This document shows positions 30,790 to 37,958 of a stretch of DNA of 47,769 bases, one piece after another. Below the pieces are notes generated by a model. It ran no database searches. It worked only from the letters and a program-made list of their open reading frames with translations, and was not told the DNA's origin. Both the position numbers and the translations under genes were made by a program. Numbering within the stretch: position 1 is the stretch's first letter; each line of letters begins with the position of its first letter. The DNA comes from Candidatus Contendobacter odensis Run_B_J11 (GTDB lineage Bacteria > Pseudomonadota > Gammaproteobacteria > Competibacterales > Competibacteraceae), in NCBI RefSeq assembly GCF_000531125.1, contig NZ_CBTK010000248.1, positions 1 through 47,769 of the forward strand, in the 5' to 3' direction.

Positions 30790-31080
30790 CTAGAATAACC
30801 GATTAGGCTGACCCTGATCCTCCAGTTGAGTCCCCGGCTTCAACGCTGAATCGTCATCCTCCATGATGACGCCTAGCGTTGATTGGCGCTGCACTGTTGG
30901 GCGGCGCGACTCAACCAGCCCCCCGAAAGGGCAAGACGTTACCCGTGAATCCGCCTTCGGGCGGTATTGATAGGCACTCCGGCGATGCTTCATCAGTCCC
31001 GGACTCTGCGAATCGCTCTTAAACAGCACGGCACCGAGAAACGGGCAGTGGGGCGACCAAGGATGGACCTGAAGAGGATA
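30790..31080. other. Structured non-coding stretch upstream of the DAHP synthase gene
   Basis: The gap 30703-31087 has no convincing gene but several strong stems. GTTGAGTC (30825-30832) pairs with GACTCAAC (30908-30915). Inside it CAACGCT (30841-30847) pairs with AGCGTTG (30875-30881), enclosing CGTCATC (30852-30858) / GATGACG (30865-30871). Beyond these are GCCC..GGGC (about 30918-30932) and CCGCC TTCG GGCGG (30951-30964). Nested and adjacent stems with a UUCG tetraloop suggest a folded RNA. The strand is not decided: on the minus strand it would be a leader of the DAHP synthase mRNA, on the plus strand a leader for the small genes at 31.1 kb. A 107-codon minus frame covers it but looks spurious. 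Confidence 0.45.
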
Positions 31081-31087
31081 AATAAAG

Positions 31088-31384
31088 ATGACACTCAATG
31101 AAATCAATCGCAAATACGCGCAGCTTGTCGCGCAATCGGAAGCCTATTTTCTCTCCCTAGGCGCATCACCAATGGAAGCACTGCGTGAAGCGGAGTCCCA
31201 GGTTTACCGTGACAACGTCAAGAATAATGATGTTACGGAAACGACGTGGCATCAGGCCCATGCTTATTGCCGATGTTCCCGAAATCTGTTTCGTGAACAT
31301 AGGGTATATATGTTGATTTTATTGGCATTTACCGTCAGGTCACGAAAGCGTTTTCGTGACCACCCTATCCAAAACGGGTTTTAA
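31088..31384 (+). CDS. Small hypothetical protein, C-terminus overlaps palindromic repeats
   Basis: This is a 98-residue open frame from an ATG with GAGGA about 9 nt upstream. The first 50 residues are helical and charged (LNEINRKYAQLVAQSEAYF); I recognise no family. The last third is encoded by two palindromes (31273-31300 and 31338-31361). The original C-terminus may therefore have been replaced by an inserted repeat, and the protein may be a broken gene. Lower GC than the housekeeping genes marks the left edge of the accessory region. Confidence 0.4.
   Translation: MTLNEINRKYAQLVAQSEAYFLSLGASPMEALREAESQVYRDNVKNNDVTETTWHQAHAYCRCSRNLFREHRVYMLILLAFTVRSRKRFRDHPIQNGF
31273..31368. repeat. Two adjacent CACGAAA-type hairpins enclosed by a third stem
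   Basis: Hairpin 1 is 31273-31300: ATGTTCCCGAAA, loop TCTG, TTTCGTGAACAT, 12 bp with one mismatch. Hairpin 2 is 31338-31361: GGTCACGAAA, loop GCGT, TTTCGTGACC, 10 bp perfect. ATAGGGT (31299-31305) and ACCCTAT (31362-31368) bracket hairpin 2. The shared TTTCGTGA / TCACGAAA arms resemble the palindrome inserted in the mod gene at 39371-39471, so a common repeat family is possible. Lying just before the next gene, it could also stop transcription or affect mRNA ends. Confidence 0.65.
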
Positions 31385-31393
31385 GGAATCATC

Positions 31394-31711
31394 ATGAAAC
31401 AAATCACTGTACTTGCATTACTGACCCTTTCTCTGTCTGCACAGGGCGGGGAATTGATTACCAACGAATCGGTTGCAAAACCCTTTATTGATTCGTGTTT
31501 ATCTCAAATCAAGTCAAAAATGAGGGATGAAGAATCCGCCAAGATGAAAGATATTTCTGTACTAAAAAAGAATAGTGAAGAAATAAATGTGTATGCCGTT
31601 ATCAATGCAAAGAATGCTTATGGCGGATACACAGGATACAAATCATACATCTGCATGATGAATAACAATCGTGAAGTGGTTAGGATATTTGGTTTAGAAC
31701 AGTTAGACTAA
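31394..31711 (+). CDS. Small exported hypothetical protein
   Basis: This 105-residue protein has a typical signal peptide (MKQITVLALLTLSLSAQGGE) and AAGGA 7 nt before the ATG. The mature part has two cysteines and ends with a segment of the form INAKNAYGGYTGYKSYICM. I have seen this pattern in small secreted or phage-associated proteins, but it does not define a function. GC content is low. It is probably a periplasmic accessory protein, with no partner evident. Confidence 0.65.
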   Translation: MKQITVLALLTLSLSAQGGELITNESVAKPFIDSCLSQIKSKMRDEESAKMKDISVLKKNSEEINVYAVINAKNAYGGYTGYKSYICMMNNNREVVRIFGLEQLD

Positions 31712-31747
31712 AAATAAGTAGACAACCTTCACGGTGTGGTAGATAGA

Positions 31748-31972
31748 TTAAACAGTATCGACCACCAGCGCCAAGGACGGCGCATCGCCTTGAACCTTAC
31801 CGCCCTGTACGAACACCCTTCCTCCGATAGTCCTCGTTCCTAGTATCCACGTCGTTGATCCGCCCGGAAACTCCACTAACACCCGTCCGCTGTCTAGGGC
31901 CACCACGTCGGCCACCAGAATCGGATCAGCCGACTGCAAATCCTTCCAACGTCGCCACAAGTTCACAGCCAT
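31748..31972 (-). CDS. Small prophage-type protein
   Basis: This 74-residue minus-strand protein has a central beta-rich segment (DSGRVLVEFPGGSTTWILG) and GGRVFVQGGKVQGDAPSL. The pattern is like short proteins found in prophage tail-region clusters. It overlaps the next upstream frame by 10 nt, as phage genes often do. It appears complete in length but sits in a decayed context. The function is unknown. Confidence 0.5.
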   Translation of the reverse strand: MAVNLWRRWKDLQSADPILVADVVALDSGRVLVEFPGGSTTWILGTRTIGGRVFVQGGKVQGDAPSLALVVDTV

Positions 31973-32295
31973 GGCCCGATTCTCCTTTCTAAAGTAAGGG
32001 ATTGCCGTACTGCAAGACCATCACCGCTGCGATTGGCACTGACACTGCACGACCGCACCAATCCCCGAATCCCGGCGAAACTGCACAGATAGCCCGGTCG
32101 AATCAGCGGGACTGAAGCACTTCCCCCCAGCATCGTTTCCACCGTCACCTGAAATCCAGGCCCGGCGCTGGCCAATTCCGTTTCCGCTCGTGCCCGTGCA
32201 GAATAACTATCGGTGAGCAATTCATCGACAATCGGTTCATTCGCACACAAATCCCCCGCCGTCCCGTTCAAGGTCAATTGCAGCAACACGCTGGA
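31963..32295 (-). pseudogene. Truncated prophage tail-region gene
   Basis: The minus-strand frame has phage-like composition. It contains LLQLTLNGTAGDLCANEPIV, an Arg/Ala segment, RPGYLCSFAGIRGLVRSCSV and the C-terminal VRQSLTLERRIGPWL. Its 5' end runs into the methylase fragment near 32290, so the original N-terminus is probably lost. Together with the 74-residue gene downstream it is read as a prophage remnant. The assignment rests on sequence style and gene overlap only. Confidence 0.45.
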
Positions 32296-32551
32296 GCCGC
32301 CCAACGCCGCGCCGCCCGGCCATTTGCCGTTGGCCTACAGGGTGCTGGGCGAGGAGCATCGACGGGCGCAAAAAGTGAAGGCGGATACGGCGGTGCTGGT
32401 CTGTCTGGGCAATCCGCCCTATGACCGGCAGACCATCGCGCTCGACGATGCGGCGCGGAAAGGCGGCTGGATTCGCTACGGCGACGATCACCGCGATGGC
32501 GCGGGCATCCTTCAGGATTTCATCGCGCCGCTGAACGCGCTTGGTTTGGGG
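32294..32551 (+). pseudogene. Fragment of an NPPY-type N6-adenine DNA methylase (type ISP-like)
   Basis: The plus-strand frame encodes about 85 residues with LPLAYRVLGEEHRRAQKVKADT, the methylase motif IV VLVCLGNPPYDRQTI, then RKGGWIRYG and ILQDFIAPLNALGLG. This block is typical of large single-chain methylase/restriction enzymes of the type ISP or Eco57I-like group, just before their LKNLYNDYVYF-like region. That region is absent here. The fragment has no start and is cut at both ends by other truncated genes. It is a relic of a former restriction-modification enzyme next to the intact defence locus. Confidence 0.6.
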
Positions 32552-32796
32552 TATTCCACCCGCGTCAGGGAGCCATCGCTTCGTGAATGACGGTAAGTCA
32601 GCACCACCTGCTGTTCTTCGACCCGTACCGCAACACCGAGGGTCAATGCGTCTTGCTGTCCCCACCGCACCTCGAAGCACAGCCCAGGCTTCATCACGCC
32701 TTCGCGTTGCCAGTATCGGATATCCAACGCCCGGTCGCTCGTCACCGTCCCCTTCGTGCGCTGATGTTCATACCAGCCGCTACCGATTCCGCCCAT
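32512..32796 (-). pseudogene. Truncated GG-IGSG family protein
   Basis: From the ATG at 32796 the protein starts MGGIGSGWYEHQRTKGTV and continues with SDRALDIRYWQREGVMKPG and VVLTYRHSRSDGS. This matches a widespread uncharacterised family that normally continues past a VEYPV motif into a Cys-rich zinc-binding region. Here the family sequence stops at VEYP (near 32550) and the last dozen residues are antisense to the methylase fragment. The gene is therefore truncated at the same junction that cuts the methylase. Confidence 0.55.
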
Positions 32797-32853
32797 GATT
32801 CGTCCTTTTTGTCGAAATAATGTGGCTTGGTACTGACACGCTCCTTGTGGCAA

Positions 32854-33058
32854 CCATTTGTTGAGACTCTTGAATTGGAATGAATATCTTTAACTTGTTG
32901 ATTATATATTATAAGTTGTCTTTTCAGTGAATTAACTTAGCGGTTTTTGCTCCCGATTTGGACCCCTCCTGGAGCCACACCTCTAAAGAAATTGGTCTCA
33001 AATGCGCTATAGTAATTAAGCAATATCCCCATAAAAATTAACAAAGTATGGGTACTCG
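32854..33058 (+). promoter_or_regulatory. AT-rich upstream region of the defence locus
   Basis: These 205 nt have no gene and are clearly more AT-rich than the flanks (for example TTGATTATATATTATAAG at 32898-32915, and TATAGT at 33008-33013). Several -10-like hexamers are present but none has a convincing -35 at 17 nt, so I do not fix a start site. It is the only sizeable gap before the plus-strand operon and most likely holds its promoter. Confidence 0.4.
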
Positions 33059-36000
33059 ATGAAGCTCATCAGGAACAGTGGCAGCGACCGAGTCGTTGAT
33101 GAACTACGGCGATGCTTAACCCCGCAGGGGACTTTGGACATAGCCACACCGAAATTTTCGCTCTTCGCTTTTGGCGAACTTCAGGAGCGGCTGGCTCAGT
33201 TGGCGAAATGCCGCTTGGTCATTCCTGACGTTGCGACGAACGATCTGGCGTTACTCGGTGCCGATACGGATCGTCTCTACCGGAATCAACTACAGGTTCG
33301 TGGGTTGGCCCGGCAGTGTGCCGCTTGGCTTGAGGCACGAGTGGAGGTCAAGAACGCTCCGGGCATCATTCCGCAGGCAGCCCTGATGGTTAGCGATGCG
33401 AAGGCGATCTTGAACCGGGTGATTACCGGGCATTGTCCATTGACTACCGAGGGGTTGGGAATCACTCCGGCCCATCCATTCAGTCTGATCCAGGCAGCGG
33501 AGAGCAACGAAGAGTGTGTCCTGCTGGGTGGGTGGTTCAACGACCTTTGGCACAGCCTGCCCAGCTCTCCCGAACCGAAGCGGATTCTGCTGTCGAGACT
33601 TCAGGAACTAACCGCGCACCATGCACCATCATTGATCTATTTCCTCATTCTCTATCACCTGTTCAAGGACTTGGGAGATTCATTGGATGAAGAGCAAATT
33701 GTTAAATCTGCGACCGGTATTCGCACAACGACAGTTTGGAAGAAGCTGTTTAAGTTCCAGCGCGATGGTGTGATCGGCGCGATTGATAAGCTGGAGCGGC
33801 TCGGCGGCTGCATCATTGCCGATAGCGTGGGTCTCGGTAAGACTTTTGAGGCGCTGGCAATTATCAAGTATTACGAATTGCGTAATGATCGAGTGCTGGT
33901 CTTAGTCCCGAAGCGCTTGCGGGATAATTGGACGATTTATAAAGCCAATGACCGGCGCAATATCCTCGCCGCCGACCGTTTTCATTATGATGTACTCAAT
34001 CATACGGATTTATCTCGTGATAATGGCTTGTCCGGCGATATTGATCTCTCGCATATTCATTGGGGCAACTACGATCTGGTGGTGATCGATGAGTCGCATA
34101 ACTTTCGTAATAAAGCAACGCATAAGGATCATGAAACTCGCTATGACCGGTTGATGCGGCGAATTATTCAGGATGGAGTCAAGACTCGTGTTTTGATGCT
34201 CTCCGCTACGCCGGTCAATAATCGTTTGGCTGACCTCAAGAATCAGATTTCCTTTGTCACAGAAGGCAATGATCTGGCGCTGGCGGCGCACGGCATACCC
34301 AGTATTGAAGCCACCGTTCGCCAAGCGCAGCTTCAGTTTAACCGCTGGCTCGCTTTGGAGGATGTTCAACGCCGTCCCACCCGATTGATGGATATGCTGG
34401 GCTTCGATTATTTCAAGCTGCTTGATTTGCTGACTATCGCCCGTTCGCGCAAACACATCGAAAAGTATTATGGGATTCACGAAACTGGACGCTTCCCGGA
34501 ACGCCTCAAGCCGATCAATATCAAGTCAAATGTAGACCTGGCTGAAGAGTTTCCCTCCATCCGCACGATTAACAATGAGATTCGCCGTCTGAATCTCGCA
34601 GCCTATGCGCCATTGCGCTATGTGTTGCCGAATAAACAACGCGCTTATGATGAGAAATACAGCACTCGGATTCGTGGCGGTGAATCCATTTTTCGACAGG
34701 TGGATCGTGAGGAAAGCCTGATCCATCTATTGCGAGTGAATCTGCTGAAACGAATGGAGAGTTCAGTGGTTTCTTTTGTATTGACCCTTCAACGTCAACT
34801 CGCTGATGTAGATGCGACGATTGCCAAGATTGAGACCCACGCGGAAGCAGTGGAGGAGATCGATATTGAAGAAGTGGATGCGGAAGACCCTGCATTCGAA
34901 AGCTTATGGGTGGGGCGTAAGGTTAAAGTATTGCTTCAGGATGTAGACCGGGTTCGTTGGCGGCAGGATTTACTGGAAGATCACAACCGGCTGGCGACGC
35001 TGCTGTCAGCGGCGAAGGATATTGATCCGGCCCGTGATGCCAAACTTGCCGAGTTGCGAGAAGTCATTGAGCGTAAGTGTCACCAGCCGATTAACCCCGG
35101 CAATCGTAAAATGATTATCTTCACTGCATTTGCGGATACGGCTCAGTATCTTTATCAGCAGTTGAATCCGTGGGCATTGCAACAACTGGGATTACACACC
35201 GCGCTGGTCACCGGGGCTGGCCGCAACCAGACTACATTACCCAACTTGCGTAAAGACCTTGCCAGTATCCTGACTGCCTTTTCACCGCAATCCAAGGAAC
35301 GCCCGGTTGAGTGCGCGGATGAAGGGGAATTGGATTTACTCATTGCTACGGATTGCATTAGCGAAGGCCAGAATTTGCAGGATTGCGATGCGCTGACTAA
35401 CTATGATATTCACTGGAATCCAGTACGGATTATTCAGCGGTTTGGGCGAATTGATCGCATTGGTTCGCCGAATGCCCAAATTCAATTGATTAACTTCTGG
35501 CCTAATCTGGAGTTGGAGGAATATATTAACCTCGAACAGCGGGTCAGTGGGCGAATGGTGTTGCTGGATATTTCCGCCACCGGTGAAGAGAATCTGATTG
35601 AACAGAAATCCGGCGATCCGATGAATGATCTGGAATACCGCCGCCAGCAATTACTCAAGCTCCAGGATGCCGTGATTGATTTGGAAGACCTGAGTAGCGG
35701 CGTTTCGATTGCGGATTTGACCTTGAATGACTTTCGGATGGACTTGGCGGGCTTTCTCCGGGAACATCCCGGCCAACTGGATACCCTGCCGTTAGGCACG
35801 TTTGCCGTCACCACCCCGTCCGGTAATGGTGATGCTGCAATTCCACCGGGGGTGGTCTTCTGTCTGCGTGCCGTGGGGGATGTGGCGCTTAAAAGCGGTG
35901 AACCGGGCTATCCGCTCGCTCCGCATTATCTGGTGCATCTCAGTGAAGAGGGTACGGTGTTGCTATCCTTCACCCAAGCCAAGCAGGCGCTCGACTGTTT

Positions 36001-36268
36001 GAAGAAACTCGGTATGGGCCGCGATCTGCCCGATGCTGGGGCCTGCGCCCGCTTCGATAAAGCCACCCGCGACGGTCAGGAGATGCGGGCGGTGCAAGAC
36101 CTTCTCGCCAAGGCCATTGCTTCTATCGTCGGCAAGAAAGAAGAACGGGCGGTAGCCAGCCTGTTCAGTGCGGGCGGGACTCATGCGCTGAAAGGCGAGT
36201 TTGCGGGAATCAATGACTTTGAGGTGGTCGCCTTTCTGGTGGTGTTGCCGGAGGCCGCAGGCGCGTGA
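33059..36268 (+). CDS. SNF2-type helicase with PLD-like N-terminal domain
   Basis: This is a 1069-residue superfamily 2 helicase/translocase. The N-terminal about 150 residues (SGSDRVVDELRRCLTPQG, FSLFAFGELQERL) resemble the phospholipase D-like domain found at the front of this helicase group. I see no HKD catalytic motif, so it is probably a binding module. The motor shows DSVGLGKT near 254, DESHNFRN near 343, LSATPVNN near 380 and, in the second RecA lobe, ATDCISEGQNLQ and QRFGRIDRIG near 792. This type is common in defence islands next to DUF4391 genes. The stop overlaps the DUF4391 start (GTGA). It likely moves on DNA, and its target is unknown. Confidence 0.85.
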   Translation: MKLIRNSGSDRVVDELRRCLTPQGTLDIATPKFSLFAFGELQERLAQLAKCRLVIPDVATNDLALLGADTDRLYRNQLQVRGLARQCAAWLEARVEVKNAPGIIPQAALMVSDAKAILNRVITGHCPLTTEGLGITPAHPFSLIQAAESNEECVLLGGWFNDLWHSLPSSPEPKRILLSRLQELTAHHAPSLIYFLILYHLFKDLGDSLDEEQIVKSATGIRTTTVWKKLFKFQRDGVIGAIDKLERLGGCIIADSVGLGKTFEALAIIKYYELRNDRVLVLVPKRLRDNWTIYKANDRRNILAADRFHYDVLNHTDLSRDNGLSGDIDLSHIHWGNYDLVVIDESHNFRNKATHKDHETRYDRLMRRIIQDGVKTRVLMLSATPVNNRLADLKNQISFVTEGNDLALAAHGIPSIEATVRQAQLQFNRWLALEDVQRRPTRLMDMLGFDYFKLLDLLTIARSRKHIEKYYGIHETGRFPERLKPINIKSNVDLAEEFPSIRTINNEIRRLNLAAYAPLRYVLPNKQRAYDEKYSTRIRGGESIFRQVDREESLIHLLRVNLLKRMESSVVSFVLTLQRQLADVDATIAKIETHAEAVEEIDIEEVDAEDPAFESLWVGRKVKVLLQDVDRVRWRQDLLEDHNRLATLLSAAKDIDPARDAKLAELREVIERKCHQPINPGNRKMIIFTAFADTAQYLYQQLNPWALQQLGLHTALVTGAGRNQTTLPNLRKDLASILTAFSPQSKERPVECADEGELDLLIATDCISEGQNLQDCDALTNYDIHWNPVRIIQRFGRIDRIGSPNAQIQLINFWPNLELEEYINLEQRVSGRMVLLDISATGEENLIEQKSGDPMNDLEYRRQQLLKLQDAVIDLEDLSSGVSIADLTLNDFRMDLAGFLREHPGQLDTLPLGTFAVTTPSGNGDAAIPPGVVFCLRAVGDVALKSGEPGYPLAPHYLVHLSEEGTVLLSFTQAKQALDCLKKLGMGRDLPDAGACARFDKATRDGQEMRAVQDLLAKAIASIVGKKEERAVASLFSAGGTHALKGEFAGINDFEVVAFLVVLPEAAGA

Positions 36269-37038
36269 GGTTTGCTCCGGTCATTGATGCCTTGGCATTG
36301 CCGGTCAATGCCCGCGTTGATCAGCGAGTGCCGAAGAAATTGTTGTTGGAACAGGGCGCGCCGACGACTGCCGATAAACGCCAGATTCAGGAGGGCATTG
36401 ATGAGTTGTTCTGGATCGCGGCGCTCAAGCCAAGTGGGGTAGGAGTTCCAGCGTTTCGAGACGAGGTGCGGGAGTATCTGGAAATCGCGGTGTTGACCGT
36501 GGTGTTGCGTCCGGCAGCGAAGACGGCGCGACTGGTGGAGTTGATCCATCGGGCGATTCCCTATCCGCTGGTGCTGGTGACGGGACACGGGGAAACGGTC
36601 AGCCTGTCATTGGCGCATCTGCGCGGTTCGCAGGGTGAAACGGGCAAGGTGGTCATTGAAGACTTGCGCCGAACGGCATCGTTTCGCCCGGATGCGCCCA
36701 CGAAGGAAGAAACGGCGTTCCTGGATAGCTTGGCGCTCTCAGGACTGCCCTGTGGCGATTTGTGGACGCTCTATCAGGGCTGGCTGGATCGAGCGGTGGC
36801 GCTGGAGGCGGCGCGGATCACCGGACAGTTCGTCCTCCCTGATGGTGCCGAGCATTCGCAGGCGTTGCGGGAGGGATTAGGAAATCATGCCCGGCTTCAA
36901 TGTAAATTAGCGGCGTTGCGCGTTCAGGCGGCGAAAGAGAAACAAATGGGGCGACGGGTGGAACTGAATCTGGAAATTAAACAGTTGGAATCTGAGCGGG
37001 CGGTGGTCGTGCGTGGCTTGGGTTATAAAGAATCATAG
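36265..37038 (+). CDS. DUF4391 domain protein
   Basis: This 257-residue protein starts with GTG inside the helicase stop. It has the DUF4391 pattern: a basic RVPKKLLLEQ segment, KRQIQEGIDELFWIAALKPS, EIAVLTVVLRP, AIPYPLVLVTGH, and a helical basic C-terminus with LAALRVQAAKEKQMGRRVE. The domain has no established activity. It travels with SNF2-type helicases and DNA methylases in bacterial defence islands. The 4-nt overlap implies translational coupling and a working partnership with the helicase, perhaps as a helicase cofactor or target sensor (inference). Confidence 0.8.
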   Translation: MRFAPVIDALALPVNARVDQRVPKKLLLEQGAPTTADKRQIQEGIDELFWIAALKPSGVGVPAFRDEVREYLEIAVLTVVLRPAAKTARLVELIHRAIPYPLVLVTGHGETVSLSLAHLRGSQGETGKVVIEDLRRTASFRPDAPTKEETAFLDSLALSGLPCGDLWTLYQGWLDRAVALEAARITGQFVLPDGAEHSQALREGLGNHARLQCKLAALRVQAAKEKQMGRRVELNLEIKQLESERAVVVRGLGYKES

Positions 37039-37047
37039 GCGTCTACG

Positions 37048-37572
37048 ATGGAGCAAAAGAAGATTGTCATGATTGCCGGGCCAAATGGTGCAGGAAAGAC
37101 CACTTTTGCCCGCGAGTTTTTGCCGAATGAAGCGCATTGTTTGACGTTTATCAATGCTGATCTAATCGCTGCGGGTTTATCGCCTTTTGCCCCTGAACGG
37201 GCGGCGGTGAAAGCGGGGCGGTTGATGGTGCAAGCGATGAAAGAGGCCGTCTCTCATGGAGAAAGTTTCGCGTTTGAAACGACGTTGAGCGGCATTGCTT
37301 ATGCTCGTGCTATTCCTGAATGGCAAGCGCAAGGCTATCGGGTCAAACTGGTTTTTCTGGAATTGCCTAATGCTGAAATCGCCATTGCGCGAGTGGCGGA
37401 GCGCGTGCGTCAAGGAGGACATGATGTTCCTGAATTGACCATACGGCGGCGATTTGCAGCAGGACTCAATAATTTCCATTTTTTCTATAAAACCTTGGTC
37501 GATTCTTGGCTGCATTTTGATAGTTCCGGGGATGAAATCACTTTGATTGATTGGAGCGAAAATGAACGCTAA
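37048..37572 (+). CDS. Zeta-toxin-like P-loop kinase
   Basis: This 174-residue protein has the zeta/UDP-GlcNAc-kinase-like fold. It shows a Walker A GPNGAGKTTF at 11-20, INADLIAAGLSPF, FETTLSG, and an Arg-rich RVAERVRQGGHDVPELTIRRRF segment. In this family such kinases act as toxins, usually phosphorylating a nucleotide-sugar or similar small molecule. The substrate here is not known. It starts 9 nt after DUF4391 and overlaps the following small gene, so it forms a toxin-partner pair carried within the operon. Confidence 0.82.
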   Translation: MEQKKIVMIAGPNGAGKTTFAREFLPNEAHCLTFINADLIAAGLSPFAPERAAVKAGRLMVQAMKEAVSHGESFAFETTLSGIAYARAIPEWQAQGYRVKLVFLELPNAEIAIARVAERVRQGGHDVPELTIRRRFAAGLNNFHFFYKTLVDSWLHFDSSGDEITLIDWSENER

Positions 37573-37780
37573 ATCACTACAAGAAGCAAAGGATGAAGAC
37601 CTGCGCAATGCGATACCGGCCTTACAACGAGCAGCGCAACGGGCGAGACAGATCGCTGCCCAAACGCAAACCGCGATTATCGTGATGCGTGATGGGCAAA
37701 TGGTGAGGGAGCAAATAGCGTTTACTGATCAATTATTTTCCGCAGATGACGCAGATGACGCAGATAGAAAATTATGTTGA
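37562..37780 (+). CDS. Putative antitoxin/partner of the zeta-like kinase
   Basis: From the ATG at 37562, which overlaps the kinase gene by 11 nt, the protein has 72 residues. It has a helical region (DLRNAIPALQRAAQRARQIA) followed by TAIIVMRDGQMVREQI. Small proteins of this form follow short zeta-like kinases in many genomes and are presumed antitoxins. The toxin-first order is the reverse of classical epsilon-zeta. The C-terminus ADDADDADRKLC is encoded by a 9-bp tandem repeat (GCAGATGAC) and looks like a later addition. Confidence 0.65.
   Translation: MNAKSLQEAKDEDLRNAIPALQRAAQRARQIAAQTQTAIIVMRDGQMVREQIAFTDQLFSADDADDADRKLC
37744..37768. repeat. 9-bp tandem repeat GCAGATGAC
   Basis: Two full and one partial unit of GCAGATGAC lie at the 3' end of the antitoxin-like gene and encode its acidic ADDADDAD tail. 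The 9-bp period keeps the frame. It recalls the 9-bp-periodic CACGAA repeat inside mod. Confidence 0.7.
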
Positions 37781-37808
37781 GTGTTGAGGATCGGAACCCG
37801 ATGAATTT

Positions 37809-37942
37809 CTTATTTGATGGTTATTTGACTGGCGATGCCCAGCGAAGACCTTTTGCCTTATCGCTGTTCACAGAACCCCATGATTTTCATTGGCTTGGCT
37901 CATTTTCTCAAACTCTGGCTTATTTGACGGCTATTTGACTGG
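37809..37942 (+). repeat. 24-bp direct repeat in the leader of mod
   Basis: CTTATTTGATGGTTATTTGA at 37809 onward (24 nt) recurs at 37919-37942 with two mismatches, 110 nt apart. Each copy is itself two TATTTGA(C/T) half-units. The pair lies in the 178-nt gap between the antitoxin-like gene and mod. Both copies can be read as LFDGYLTG, but in different frames. The repeat could be a duplicated former N-terminus or an operator pair; I cannot tell which. Confidence 0.6.
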
Positions 37943-37958
37943 AACGCCTGCAACCACC

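Noticed and set aside
30790-31113. A 107-codon minus-strand open frame upstream of the DAHP synthase
   Set aside because: Its composition is irregular, it has no ribosome site that I trust, and the DNA is dominated by inverted repeats. I treat the stretch as a possible structured RNA instead.
37890-37958. Longer N-terminus of Mod from TTG 37890
   Set aside because: It has no ribosome site, it reads through the leader direct repeat, and the Mod family similarity starts after the ATG at 37959.
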